64,000 bases of DNA from Siphonodentalium dalli (Eukaryota > Mollusca > Scaphopoda > Gadilida > Siphonodentaliidae): positions 25,553,141 through 25,617,140 of the forward strand of contig CP136065.1 of the NCBI GenBank assembly GCA_032622095.1, in the 5' to 3' direction. The notes beneath the pieces are model-generated. The model was given only the letters and a program-made list of their open reading frames with translations. It was not told where the DNA came from and ran no database searches. Both the position numbers and the translations under genes were made by a program. Below, piece after piece: positions 33,558 to 46,002 of this stretch (positions are counted from its first letter, which is position 1; each line of letters starts with the position of its first letter).

Positions 33558-34050
33558 AGGCACGTGAGGCCTTAATTGTCGAAAATATTCATATTTGTTC
33601 CAAACACTGTAAACAGAAAAACATTAAAACGCATACAGTTTCGTTCATATATACCATAACCATCGCGTAAACAGCATGGCATCGTAAAGACATACTATAT
33701 GTTACCTAAGCAAGAGCCTGATTGTGTTACAGAAGACCGCACAATGCTACTGGCTAATCACACACAAATGGCATAAACGCTCTTTATTAGTTCCATATCA
33801 GTAATTCACCCACAAAAACGCTCTTTATCTTTACTATCATTATAGAAACAAACACCAGAAAAGTAACTTTTTATGCTTTTGTTTACATAACAATGGTCAA
33901 CCATATGACAATAACATACTGTTTATGCGATATTTCTTATTTGTATACGGACAAAGTCTGTCTACATTTTGATGTTCTTTCTGTTTGTGGCGGTTTTTGA
34001 CGGTTGGAAATATTTTCACAGGATACCCACCGCCAAGGCCAACCGTACCT
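33558..34050 (+). mobile_element. 493-bp TTAA-flanked MITE (Fam-A), copy 2
   Basis: Starts AGGCACGTGAGGCCTTAATT, ends AAGGCCAACCGTACCT, with TTAA on both sides (33554-33557; 34051-34054). Inverted relative to 23862-24354 and the same length. Carries the paired box at 33774-33826. It has disrupted MULE copy 1; copy 2 lacks it at the matching position. Confidence 0.85.
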
Positions 34051-34679
34051 TTAATGTCTGAATAAGGGAAAAACAAGTTAAAGGCATCAATAATTATGTC
34101 GACAAATGCATGGATTAAAATCCCTCACAATTTGATAGTGTCCTCGCGATTCTGACAACACAAGAAAAACGCGGGACGACAGTCAGATATAAAACAGATC
34201 ATGATAATCAGATTTCACACGTCGCTTTAATTCCAGTCGAAGCAAATGAGAGTTTCTGTTTATTCTCACAAGTGGTTCTCTTTGATAGTTCTGATCGCTT
34301 ATCAAATGCGGGATTTATTTGCTACACGTGGTTTGTTGATGATATTCATTTGATAGGTCGGTTTGCATGGTGGTGCCAACGAAACACAAGACACTGCCGA
34401 GGAAGTTCAAATGTTCGTCAATGAGAATGAGGAACCACTCAAAGAGGTTCGACTACAAGGGAAGACAAATCGTTCACATCAATCGGTGCTATCAGGAAAT
34501 GACCAATAATAGCAACCTTGCCGTTTCAATTTGCAAAATACATACAAGGAGGAATTTCCAAGACTTAGCAACAAAAATGTCAGTCTGATCAGGTGTTTCA
34601 TGCAATCATCAAACACGCCGTTCCGCTTGTTGACAAAAAGCGCAGTCGATGGCCAAACCAAAGAAAGCGGAAAAAAAGA

Positions 34680-35340
34680 GTGACACAACTCGATTTTGGT
34701 AGAGATATATTTAACTTCGAACTCCGATGTAGATATTTATACGCTAGCCAGGTTTAGAACATGCAACCACTCACTGCCGATCGATGGAATGGCATTCCCA
34801 CTACTAGTGATAGAGTATGCCAATTGTGTAATTCCGGGACGATTGGCGACGAGAAGAATTATATAAGTTTCTGTCCAATTTTTGAAATCGAACGAAAAAA
34901 GCTTATCCATAGGAATTTCACTAGATTCCAAAAATCATGTAAAATTGCGTATTTTATTGTCGAACTCGAAAGTGTCAACTATAAGGAACCTCTGTAAATT
35001 TATACGCTGTGTGAATGGTCGGGTGAACTGTTCTCCTTGTATAAGGTAACCGCCAAGTGACCGTAATTAGAAACTCAATCACAAATATTCATGCACCTAC
35101 ATGTATATCGCTCCGCGAAAAAAAAAACCAAAACAAAACATAACAAACAAAATAGAATACGAAATAAATATATATCCAACATAAATGCTAGTTATGGGTT
35201 ATACAATTTATACATTTCTTGTCATTTTCACAATGTTGCTGTATGTTGTATTACTGTATGTTGTATTGGCTTTTGTAAATGTGTTTCTTTGAACCATTAT
35301 TGTATGGATAGAGAACCAATAAACAATTCCACAATACAAA
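34680..35340 (+). pseudogene. CR1/Jockey-type LINE, 3' end with tail
   Basis: At 34740-34760 ARFRTCNHSLPI and, after a one-base shift, DRWNGIPTTSDRVCQLCNSGTIGDEKNYISFCPIF (34761 on): the RxW....(E/D)R.C..C....IGDE.HY...C motif at the extreme C-terminus of CR1/Jockey-like ORF2. The protein ends at 34997. A 340-base 3' tail follows, ending in AATAAACAATTCC at 35319. It interrupts MULE copy 1, which sets both boundaries to within a few bases. Related to the LINE remnant at 42880-43740. Confidence 0.6.
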
Positions 35341-35465
35341 GCATTCGGGAAGAAACAAGACAAAAGTTATGGCAAATGATAGTGACAGATCGATGAAAGG
35401 GACAACTATTGTGACATATACAACGGTATAATTGGAGACAAAATGATTCCGTCTGTTCAGAAGAA

Positions 35466-36870
35466 ATGCCACACGCGCTTGAAATATTTACAAATGTTTC
35501 TTCGACTAAGCTTCAGTCAGTTTCAGACCACCCTTGTGTCTTTGAACGGGTTGTGTCAAAGTGCCAGTTTGGATCCCGGTGCGGCGAACAATAAGGGTTA
35601 GATGCAAACAGAGGTAATATGGGGCATTTAGATGCCAGTCGAAGACCATTGTTAGATTCATTAAAACTCTGAGCGTTCTAATAATAACATACTCCGAATT
35701 TAGTCACACAATTGCGAACGGAGTGAAGCACAGCACACACCCAAACATAATCAGGAATCTGCCAAGATGATGAGACTTACAACAGAGAAGAAGATTCATA
35801 AGAGACACAAAAAACTTGGGTGTCCCTTCATCAAAACTAGCCCAAACTGTGAGGGTTCGGGTGCAAAGGGAATAAGAAGTCGATCAGGTCTACATTATAC
35901 ATACATACATTATTAGAGTTATGTCGAAAAATTGAATAAAATCCCTGACAAAAGTGAAGTTGATAGAGTCTTCGAAATTCTGACAACAGAAGAAAATGCG
36001 GGGCGACATTTAGAATTAAAACATATCACGGTAATCAGATTTCACATACCTTTTTCCTGTCGAAACAAATGAGATAATCTTTGTTTGTTATCACAAGTGG
36101 TTCTGTTAGATGGTACTCGTCGCTTATCGAATTCGGGTTTCATTTACTACATATGACCTGCTGATAATGACTTGAAAGGCTGGCTTGCATAGTGGTCGCT
36201 GATTGCTCACGAAACACAAGAAACTGACGAGGAAGTGGTTCAGATGTTCGTCAACGAGAATGAGGAACCATTCAAAGAGGTTTCCACTATAAGGATCGAC
36301 AAATCGTTCACAACAATCGGTGCTCTCCGGAAAATGACGAATAATTGCAACATTGCGTTTTAATTTGCAAAATACATACTTGGAGGAATTACCAAGACTT
36401 GGCAAGAGAAATGTCGTGGACTGATCAGCAGTTCCAAACAATCATCAAGATGTCGTGCCGGCTGATGAACAAGCGCATTCGATGACCAAAGGCAAGAAAG
36501 CGGCAAACGAGTGGAAAAAAAAGCTTTCGGAAAGAAACAAGACAAATGGCAAATGATCATGACAAATTTCTGACATATAAAATGGTATAATGGAAGACAA
36601 AGTGATTCCGTCTGTTTAGAAGGACGATTTTGTTGCTAATTGGGGTGACTATCGTGAAATGTGGCCCGTTTGTCTTGGGGTGACTCCACTACATTTGGAA
36701 CAGACGCTAATAACCGGATAGAGTCCCTTAACCAAAAGCTGAAGCAGACCGTTTGTGACCTATATACCAACATTGACAAGGTGGGATCAGCCTTGCTGCG
36801 GTTCGAAGAATCCCACAACGAAAATACGGGGAAGCTGATTTCGAATGCGAATTTATGCGGGTGACTCAAG
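35466..36870 (+). pseudogene. MULE (ZSWIM/FAR1-like) transposase, decayed copy 2
   Basis: Starts at the point homologous to 33248 in copy 1. From 36094 one frame reads QVVLLDGTRRLSNSGFIYY (catalytic Asp at 36109-36111), two stops, then HETQETDEEVVQMFVNENEE and STIRIDKSFTTIGALRKM (second catalytic Asp at 36298-36300): the DGT ... IDKDF arrangement of MULE DDE transposases. Further on, VANWGDYREMW (about 36635) and, at 36661-36864, GTDANNRIESLNQKLKQ, the conserved NRIES(L/I)NxKLK block. Several frameshifts and stops make it non-functional. The final part is the best preserved. Confidence 0.7.
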
Positions 36871-39265
36871 AAGAGTCAGACGGTCCCACCATTAATTATT
36901 TTGTGTATAAGATACTCCGGTTATCGCTAGGCTTGTCGAAAACCCCAATGTAAAGAGGTTCATTCATCGAAACTCCCCGTGAAGACTCGGCGATACATGT
37001 ACATGTAGGTTTAAGTTTGTTCCGAGTGGAAGCTGGAGCATGTTGTTGTCAATTTTCTAATCAGATGATGTTGCCTTTTGCACACTCATTTCGGTCAACG
37101 TGTAATTCTTCAAATGTATGGCGCAAATATCTCACACTAGAAAGGAACTCGGTGTGACTGCTGATGAGCAAGGAACTGAGCATGTCTTTGTGATAACTGA
37201 ACAAAAATCACACCCATGAAACTGAAAAAGAGCGTACCGGTTGACAGAAGATCAATTGAAGCAGAGAAGCATATTACAAACAAATAAGTTAATCTGCAGT
37301 ATACCAGACGCTCGTGTAAACAGCAAGCATACCAAGTTGACAGATACGACAGGTAACCAATAAATTGTCGACAAACCGAACGATGACCAACCAGTATATC
37401 CATCTAATGTGCTCGTTTCGTCTCAGATGGCCGCTGTGACATCTGTACAATCTACTCAGACTCTTTATGTGCGTTGATCGAGGGCCGTGGAACCCTGCAA
37501 GAGATTGCCAACGTTCTGTAACACGTGAGGGGGGGGGGGGTCGGGTCTAATTTAAGACAAGGTAGCATGGTAATGATTCTTGACCATTTAATTATCTGTT
37601 ACCGTGTCTCTAAATATTTTCTTCTTGTATTGTTCTTGTAATATTCCTGAGTCCGTTCATAGTTATATGGAGCATTTGGGTGATTATATATAACCCTCTC
37701 TGTTGTCGTTTGGTTAAATATAAGTAGAAGACAAACCAACCGCTAGGAACGGGAATATTTATTTGTAATATGTTATAGAACTTCTATAAATAATCGTTCA
37801 GCAGGGACTATATATAAATATTTAAACCATTTGAGAGCCTCTCGAACGGGCCAGATATTGAATTACTTTATTTCTCAAATGGGCAAATTACACTGAAGCC
37901 GACAGCCAAATGGCGATTAATTACTGTCTTACGTGATTAATTCGTATGCCAAATGTACCCCGACTACGTTTCTGTACCTTTAGTCTTAAAGTTGAATTCT
38001 CTATAATACAATCTGCCACTAAAGGGCCCCACTGAAAAGCTTCCGGTAGAATGTTCCTACTAAAGGCTCCCACCAGAAGGCCCCCACCTAAGTGGGGTCT
38101 CACTGGTGACGAGCGCGCGAGGACCATTTGAACAAACGCGGTAATGAACGACCTTGGGCACGTTCCCAAGTTGACAACTTCCGGTTTAGATAAACAAATG
38201 CCGGTAATACCGGAAATAAAAATAATACAATTGTCCTAATATCACGTTTCTCAGAAGAAGCTGGCGGATATAGCATAGCATTAGAAAGAAATAATGCTAG
38301 AGACATAAATAAATAGTAAGTTTTGGAGTGTTTCCGAGAAAAAGAAAGTTCACAACTTCACACCAAAATATTCCGAAAGACTACACTATATAAACGACCC
38401 TTGCATTAAAATTGTGTGAATTTTACATCAAATAAATAAATAGTAGCTACGCTACAGTACTTATCGGTTATAAGTCAGCCAGAATTCGAGCAAAAATATT
38501 TGACACTAAACTATGTTTTCGACAGCTTATATAATAGTTACCCCGATAACAGGGACGAAGGGTTGTCTCTACCCAAGATGAGAAAGGTTGCTGTGAGGCC
38601 CAAAAGCTTTGACAGTAAACATAAGCCAGATTAACGGGAAATTGGTGTGCGTAAAAACAATAGTTTCCTTCGGAAGAAACTATGAACATCTTTCTGGGCA
38701 TGCTAAGGAACATTTCAATCCCTCTCTTACAACAATCATTATAATATAGATCTCAGTATGGAAGGCAAAATGTATTTTGTTCACATGCATAAAACCTGTA
38801 ATATTGATCACTCCCATATGAGCTGGGGTCCGAATATGCCCACTTTTTGACCACTTCACGTGGTTGTTGGAAACGGAAGAGTTATTCATGTGTGACAACA
38901 GAGTTTGCGAATCTCCTGACGCGGTTATTGGAGGGCGGTCGGTCGCTGCATGGGACAATAATTGTGCTGCGGACGATTGCAGAAAATCATGTAATGCCAA
39001 AGCAATGAAATACTGCCAATCATGCCACGGCAAACTGGTATTGAAGTGGCGATGGAAATACGACCCAGCTCCTTTCCTAGCTATGTCGGTCCAAGAAATG
39101 AAAATAAGTTAAATGAAGTTCTCATCTTCAGTCCATGTACTTGACTGCGAGTACCAACTCATTGGATTCGCTTTTTACTCTCGGGAAAGAAAACACTTTG
39201 TACAGGGCTGGACATTAGAGGAGAGGTGGTTCCCTTTGACGGCTTGAAGAAAGAAAAAGATCGCC
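36871..39265. other. 2.4 kb without a recognisable gene
   Basis: Poly-G run at about 37527-37538. The Cys-containing frame at 38864-39112 has no start codon and no family match. Nothing else identified. Confidence 0.45.
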
Positions 39266-39640
39266 GAAATGCGTTGAAAAACATGCAGCCGCCAGTGGCA
39301 ATCTTGGGTTTCAGATTTGAATTAATCGGCACAACTTGCAGTCCACTTTTATCAGAGAATTATTTTGGAAATGTACAGGCATGTTTATAATCACCTCTAG
39401 ATGGAGGCCATGGAACGATTTTCGAGCAAAAACATGGCCACTGGCAGTTGATCCCAAACTTCTTATGGATCTTCAGGTTGACATGTAGATGGGAGCTATC
39501 AAATTTGAAGAACAAAAATTGATAAAATAAAACATAACTGCACTCCCTACAGCCAAACGTGTTAATCCGATTGGTCCAAACTGTGTATGCATCTTCAGGG
39601 TAACCTCTAGTTACTTAAACGTTTGCACGGCGTGGAACAG
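39266..39640. repeat. Degenerate tandem repeat, same family as 57 kb
   Basis: Two to three units with AACATGGCCACTGGCAGTTG, AACTTCTTATGGATCTTCAGG and GATGGGAGCTATCAAATTTG. Matches the units at 57040-57880. Confidence 0.65.
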
Positions 39641-39830
39641 AAAAGAGCGTTTCATGTTAGTCTATTCCCGATATGGTAGAAATAAAGAGCACTCCTGTGT
39701 GAACAATTGAAAACAGCTTGGAAAATGGCTGTGGCCATGGTAAGTATTTTTCAGAGCATATGAAGCCGGTATATCAATATTTAGTTTATTTGTCAACATA
39801 TCTTAGGTGCATGAGTTTATTCGGCCCAGT
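39641..39830 (-). mobile_element. Fam-B MITE fragment
   Basis: GGAACAGAAAAGAGCGTTTC, a CCCGATATGGTAGAAATAAAGAGC stretch, GGAAAATGGCTGTG and GCATATGAAGCCGGTATATC follow the order of the inverse of 55102-55551. Both outer ends are missing. Confidence 0.6.
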
Positions 39831-40283
39831 CACTGTGGTGAATCGAATTTGATCAGGTAATTTGCCACTTTACTTGTGCCACGGTAGTGTTCATTAACGG
39901 TGCCATCCCAATCCGACGGAGTGCCTAGCACTTTGTCATCCGTGGACATGATTTCGTAGAGGAACGGAGGTACGAAATTCACCCAGTACTTGTCTGATAT
40001 CCGTTTGCTTCTGGAATCGTTCTCAGAGCACTTATCGTGACATCGATGGTTGATTCGGGATGCCCATGGTGCCGGGGATGCAGATGGCGACACTCATTCA
40101 GATTTTGTAAGAAGTTTCCGCAGCAAATATTTGAAAAATGGCCGACAGGTGAGTATACCACGGATTTCTTCCCTCCGGAACTCTTCTTTGAACCAAACTC
40201 TATAACGACACGAAGTATTATTAATGTTTTAATTAGAAACAATTGCACGCAATAAAATGCCAATATGTTTATTATGGGAAAAC

Positions 40284-40516
40284 GAGAAGCCATGCTATCA
40301 CGTACATATTAGTACTGTTTAACGCACACGAGAAGCCATGCTATCACGTATATATTAGTACTGTTTAACGCCCACGAGAATCCATGCTATCACGTATATA
40401 TTAGTACTGTTTAACGCCCACGAGAAGTCATGCTATCACGTATATATATTAGTACTGTTTAACGCACACGAGAAGCCACGCTATCACGTATATATTAGTA
40501 CTGTTTAACGCCCACG
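40284..40516 (+). repeat. Minisatellite, 46-bp unit, five copies
   Basis: GAGAAGCCATGCTATCACGT starts at 40284, 40330, 40376, 40422 and 40470; each unit ends TACTGTTTAACGCMCAC. The fourth has an extra TA. Differences between units are few, so the array is young. Confidence 0.9.
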
Positions 40517-41211
40517 TTTTCGGGAAATGACAATATATTAAGGCATACCTAGTAAACTTGGAAAAACTACCCCTGGATGCATAAGATAGTATTAAAATCG
40601 CGTTTGAAAAAAGGCGCCCATTCGTTGGTGATTTTACTGTTCGCGTCGTGTTCGTTGGCGAAGCGGTTCGTTGCTGATTATCTACACTTTGCTGCATAGA
40701 GTGACCAAATGAGACTTATATGGATTGTGAGAATAGCTTCCATGCAGCATGGAACTATAAAACAGCGACATTGACTCAGACTCATCAGGAATATGCTATT
40801 TAAAATATGAGTGTATAGCTCCTCTGATTAGCTAAATATATACAGTATACACGGGGAAGAAACACATCGGCGATGTCCAACATTAAAAACACTGTACCCG
40901 CCATCAGCCCAACTGGAAAACTTATGTTATATGCTCCTCCAACCAGAACATCATGGTACCCACATATCTTAGCTCGCATTTAATGCTGAACAAAATTGAA
41001 AGATCGCACTAGTTTACAATATCTCACTCTTCTAGTCAGGTTTCATTGGGCATTTGGGCCGGTATTCCTCTTGTGAAGTTTGTCAGTCTTCAAATTTGTA
41101 TCAAAGATATATCCAGCAGACTGACTTACCTCTACTGGGCAGGGTTAAATGGGGCGTTTTTTAAGTTATGTCTGGTGATGTTATTTTTAATTTGCTTTGT
41201 TTGATGCTTAA
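40517..41211. other. No feature seen
   Basis: No coding frame or repeat recognised. Confidence 0.45.
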
Positions 41212-41641
41212 ACGGACATGGCTCGTTCGAACCTCCAATTTTTTCCCACGTAATTTGGAGCGACGGATACGATATGTCGATAAATAAACTATTGATATAC
41301 CGGCTTCATATATAATATGCTCTGACAAACACTTGCCACAGTCACAGCCTTGTTCAACTTTTCGCCTGAAGTCTGACAAACGCTCTTTATTGATACCATA
41401 TCAGGAATAAACTATAACGGAACGCTCTTTTCTGCCCCATGTCGTGCAAATGGCTGTTTTGCGTTTGGGACACAAACATCGTATTCACAGTTGCAATTTT
41501 CATTACTTCAATGCGTCCTTTTGGGTTACAGAATGCTCGTAGAAAGGTAATTCAGATATTTATCGACCTATTTCGATACCTGAGAAAATTCAAAAGCGAC
41601 AAATATTATGTGTATTTTGGAGCGCAAACAGCCATTTGGCT
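41212..41641 (+). mobile_element. Fam-B TTAA-flanked MITE, 430 bp
   Basis: Starts ACGGACATGGCTCGTTCGAA after TTAA (41208-41211), ends CAGCCATTTGGCT before TTAA (41642-41645). Outer ends are imperfect inverted repeats (GGACATGGCT / CCAAATGGCT). Interior has AATTTGGAGCGACGGATACG, the ACGCTCTTT ... CCATATCAGG ... AACGCTCTTTT module (41386-41430), CATGTCGTGCAAATGGCTG and GAATGCTCGTAGAAAGG. No gene. Confidence 0.8.
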
Positions 41642-42879
41642 TTAAGCCCCGTGCACCCTCTATCTTGGGTGTTAGTTCTTTTGGTGGCACCACCCGGCTG
41701 GTGATGTAGTTATTGATTATTTGCACGTTGTATCAAACACGTCCCCATCAGTCCAGCTGTTCTCTGCGTTGTAGGGTTATTTGGGGCGGCTTTCAGGGAT
41801 GACTGGTGTGGTTTATTTTTATGATATTTTTGGTCAGTGGTGTTTGATGCTTACGCACCACATGGTTATTCTCCTTAGTCTTGTCAAGGTTGGATGATTG
41901 CCAATGAGGTTGGCTGGTTTTTATCAACTGCATGAATTCACCGGAGTTGTGTGATGTTGGGCGATTTGCTAAATTGTATCGATCACACTACCATTCATAT
42001 TTGGTCTGTCAGAATAGGAATTTATACTCCAATCGCCGGACGTATCCGGTATGACAGAGTATAGTTATGAATACACAGTAAATATATACATATATTTTAT
42101 CTCACGTGACTATGTAAGCCTTATACACGCTTGTGATATGTTGCTTGACATTCACTATTATATGATAATGTCGTGCACGACATGATAGTAGGCCTCCTAA
42201 TTTTAGCACACCCACTATCGCTTGGAAAATCCAGAAATCTATTTTTAGCATGCCCACTATTCCGGGGAGGTAATTTGAAAGTCATCTCCGCCTCGCTGCA
42301 AAAGTTCAACATGTTTTTGTCCGAAATGTCTGTAATCGACAACTAGAGCACAATAAATGATCGTAAGCAAATTATTTATGTTATTTTTAATGTTTTACCC
42401 ATGCTTGATGTGGCGATTTATCATGTTCCTTTCTCTGCTGATCACAATATCGCTTCGATATTTTTGTCTATTTCCTTAGTTCGCGCTACTAAATTTTCTA
42501 AATGAATCGTCAGTTTGTTTTCAGTAAAAAAAAGTATTGTTTTGAACTGACGTCATTGTTTAACAATAACAACGATGACGTTTGCTTTCCTGTGCAAGTC
42601 AAAATGGCAACACCGAGGAAGAACATTTAAGATTTGTCCAATTACAACTTGAAGAAAATTTGACAAGCAAAAAAACAAAGGAAACAACAAAATTTGAATT
42701 GAAATTGTTTAAATAATTCTGCAATGAAAAGGGAATACATGGGAATATAGATGATTGAGAATTGTTTGACATTATGGGTCCTGGGACAGAATGAAGAACG
42801 TTCGATAAAATGTAATAAATATTGCACTACTTGTCGGTGACTATGCCAAAATAGTGGTCCTCTGTGGAACTAGAGTGCA
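41642..42879. other. No gene seen
   Basis: Two similar phrases TTTTAGCACACCCACTAT (42202) and TTTTTAGCATGCCCACTATT (42241) 40 bases apart. The 42640-42880 part is probably the 3' tail of the LINE at 42880-43740. Confidence 0.4.
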
Positions 42880-43740
42880 CTTTCGATCTGAGTAGTCATT
42901 TTTTTTGCCCACGATCCGGATTCGATCGGTAAATTATCATTTTGTACGAAATTTAATCAGACGCGATACTACTGTCTGGTTTTCTAAAGAGATGTATATT
43001 TCCTTTCAAAAGTCAGTCTTGATGATTCTGTAGATGGCACATTTATTAGATTTTACTATATCACCATCCCATGATTATACAAATGCGTCTTGTATTCGGC
43101 CTTTGTTGAGTCTATTGAAAGATGGTGGGTTCATAGTTCCTTGTTCTATCCAAATAGTGGATAGGCTGAGATTATTTAGGCTTTTTTGTGTAAATTCAAT
43201 CCAACGATTTCTCCAATTGTTTGTGCAGTGATAGCTATACAGTGCATGATATAGTATAAGTGGGAGTCTATATTGCACTGTATGTTCATAAGTTTATTCC
43301 AATATGTTAGACATCGTAATTGTATCTTTTGAGCAATTGGGCATATACCAGTCTCCCCATAAACAAAACATGTATTTGTGGTTTTACGTAGGTTTAGCGC
43401 AAATCTAAGGAATCTGGGCATTTTTATGGGCATGTGGTGTTTCAAAGCCCATTCTTCGGCTCCATATGTCATTATGGGGGTTATTGGTTGTTCCATAAAT
43501 TTTAAGAACACTGTCATAAGAGAGATTATTTTGTATGGCTTTACTTATGAGTGCGTACATAGCTTTCTTTGCATCTCATGTTTCGTTGCCTGCTAAATGT
43601 TCCGTTTTTACTAAACCACATGCCTAAGTATTCGAAGCTATCCACGATCTCAATTTCGTTACCGTTTATTTTGAATGACATTGATTTTATTTGTAGCAAA
43701 AATGGAGTGGCACCATGATGCATAGAAATATTTATAAATA
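42880..43740 (-). pseudogene. CR1/Jockey-type LINE ORF2, decayed 3' part
   Basis: On the minus strand in three frames: FKINGNEIEIVDSFEYLGMW (43660-43620; end of the RT thumb region), YGAEEWALKH, NTCFVYGETGICPIAQKIQL and CLTYWNKLMN (43470-43300), a SFNRLNKGRIQDAF stretch (about 43110), then CAIYRIIKTDF and, near 42930, NDNLPIESGSW. This is the order of the post-RT region in CR1/Jockey-like LINEs. Frameshifts separate the segments. The catalytic RT motifs lie beyond the fragment, which is truncated at about 43740. Confidence 0.7.
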
Positions 43741-44080
43741 TGTTTTTTTTTAATAGCAGCCAAGCAGTACAGTTTGGTGGGATTATAGCCAGGCCAGTAT
43801 CAAACTCTATGCAGCGCCCTCTACGTTAACACTGCGGTATAGCACTGCCACAAGGATGGTACGTTGCGGGCCGATACATCTATTTACTGGTCGGAACTAT
43901 ATTTAGTCACCTATTATCTTATTTTGACCAACAAAAGTTTGCAATGATGGAAATTCTTTCGGTATCGATAAGCACAATATAGACTGAGCCATACATATAT
44001 ACACAATTTTAATCCTAAAACATAAGAACTAAGAACACATAAGAAATACCAAGTGTCCTTATGGCAGTGATATCTCAGCG
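43741..44080. other. No feature seen
   Basis: Nothing recognisable; ends near the start of the YR element at about 44080. Confidence 0.4.
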
Positions 44081-46002
44081 GAGCGATGGACGATAACTCT
44101 GCCTGGAGTTTGGGCCAGTATATGACCGCGTCATTTGTCGCTAGTAAATGTTACATGGGCCCACTCCGGGGCGACGGCTTATTTTTAGAGCTCTTTTACT
44201 CGCTTCGTCTTATATTGCTTTGCAGATGCCAAAAGCCAAATCGAAGCGGGCTGACAGGGACCGGCTTTAGAAGCCAGTGACGAGCCGCGAAGGCGGGGTA
44301 GGCCACGCACCCGGAGGAGGCTATGGAGGAGAGGGTAGTTGATCGGCGGTTCCGGTCTCGGTCACGACCCAAAAGACACGCCCCAAAGGAATAATACTAG
44401 TAATCGGACACACACGCCAGCAGAGGAACCCTACACTGGAAGATCCAGTGGACATTGAAGATTTCTAAAGGGATCAACCGATGAGATGTCGGCTGATCAG
44501 CTACCATGGGCAATAGCCGGCCTAAAAGCCCGGATGAGACAGTTAGAAAGAGACTCTTTGATATAATGTCCATTTCCGTGGTCAGGCAGCCAGGGGAGGT
44601 GCGGTCGGTGCCTTTTTGGATTTTGCGTGCCTGACGGAACCGGTCGCAAGTTAGGGGTTAACAGTGCCCTGTCCGCTCGAGCTATCGACTTGGGGATTGG
44701 AACTTTGGTATATAGTGGTATATTCTGCACGATAGTGCAAACCACATTACGCTTGGACCCCCTGGTGGAGATGCGGTCAGGTGCGATCGGCTTTTAGTAG
44801 GACCCAATTCCGTCGACAAGCACCAAGGGTGTGCGACACTACAAAAAATATTGGGCGTTATTTAGGCAGTTTGGCATCAACTATCAGCTCGACTTAACCT
44901 TGCCCATTCCGTGGGGACAATCTGTCTGTTTGTGGCCCACTTAAACACGGCTAATTATTCAGTGGCCACTGTTCGCACTTCTGTTTCCGTTATAAGTTTT
45001 GCGCATGTGGAGAGGCATGTACGACACCACCAAATAATTTCCGGTACAGAAAATGCTCGTGAGTTATCAGAATATTCGCCCGAGCTGTGATTTGTGTATG
45101 CCGGTTACTCTAGGTTACAGTGAAGTAATTATTTCCCATAGGCCTCAGTGTTAACATATAATGGCCTGCAGCCCTGACTATCCATGAATTCTGATAAATG
45201 AGTACATGATGACCAGGATTGGCATCTGCATGAAAAAAATCATATCGCCAGGCATGGAATGTACCTTTAAATTTGGGATTTATAATCTAGAGTCAGAATT
45301 GCATGAAAAAAATATTGACATTTTTTACCTCACACCAAAACAATTCAATCTAGGAACCACGTGCTTTACAATGTGCCAATGTTTTGTTTGGCGTCTCATA
45401 TTTCAAGAGGAGAGATTGCTTGTATTTTATGTGCTTAAATATCGAAACTATTATTAACCAACCAGAGCCCAGAATTTTTTTAATTCTCTCCTGCATCTTG
45501 GTCCAAAATCCGTTGGAGGGAGCTATCAATGGAATTACTTCACTGTAAACTCTATCGCTTTAGGATCAGTTCGTTCGCGGTGTGCCACCAAGTTGTCGCG
45601 TTATAGAGGCCTCGTATGTAATTTTAAATTCACAAGAGATACTAGTGTGCGATTTCAAGCATAACACAACTGGGGAGAGCCACATTTAATTGGCATACGC
45701 GCAGGTGTGTCCCTACGCCATTATTACCAAATTTAGTCAATTCAGAAGCCAGCCAGCTGCTCCGTTTGCCTGTCATCCGAATGGCTCGTCGTTTATCCGC
45801 ATATTGTTTGACAGTGCTATATTTAGGACGTGTTTTGGATTATCTTGATTTAGATAAAAGAACTTACAGAGCTCATTCTTTCCGGATAGGGGGTGCTTGT
45901 CTGGCGGTTGCGCGGGGTTGCTATGCTGCGCAGATTCGGTCTTTAGGCCGTTGGAAATCGGACGCCTTTAAGAAATATATCCGTCCACCAGTCCTGTATT
46001 AA
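44081..46002 (+). pseudogene. Ngaro/DIRS-type tyrosine-recombinase element, decayed
   Basis: 44227 onward: after TTGCTTTGCAG, a basic start MPKAKSKRADRDRL, then a GC-rich stretch and near 44485 SADQLPWAIAGLKARMRQLE, gag-like. At 44935-45015 FVAHLNTANYSVATVRTSVS and SFAHVERHV fit the N-terminal core-binding domain of tyrosine recombinases; near 45075 IRPSCDLCMPVTLGYS fits the PxxDxRxPIT linker. About 45178-45530 looks like foreign sequence. The last part, 45720-46002, ends with RAHSFRIGGACLAV and GRWKSDAFKKYIR (HxxR, W, Tyr). Frameshifts are numerous. The final exon is the best preserved. It belongs to a different recombinase family from that at position 2-175. Confidence 0.6.

Larger units (their letters stand above)
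33155..35465 (+). pseudogene. MULE (ZSWIM/FAR1-like) transposase, decayed copy 1, with two insertions
   Basis: 33155-33460 reads like the N-terminal FAR1-type domain (SYSEQQEVL, FECQFKIIV, KTLNVLRIKYSDLNSTHESG, the expected x-L-x-I-x...N..H end). After the MITE 33558-34050, the frame near 34275 gives SQVVLFDSSDRLSNAGF, the first catalytic Asp block (LxDGT in active enzymes; here DSS), with the second Asp region lost to frameshifts. A LINE 3' end interrupts at about 34680-35340, and 35344-35465 continues the same gene (homologous to 36528-36625). Collinear with copy 2 throughout. Not functional. Confidence 0.65.

Noticed and set aside
38864-39112. Cys-rich 82-codon frame
   Set aside because: No start codon and the Cys spacing fits no domain I know; likely chance.
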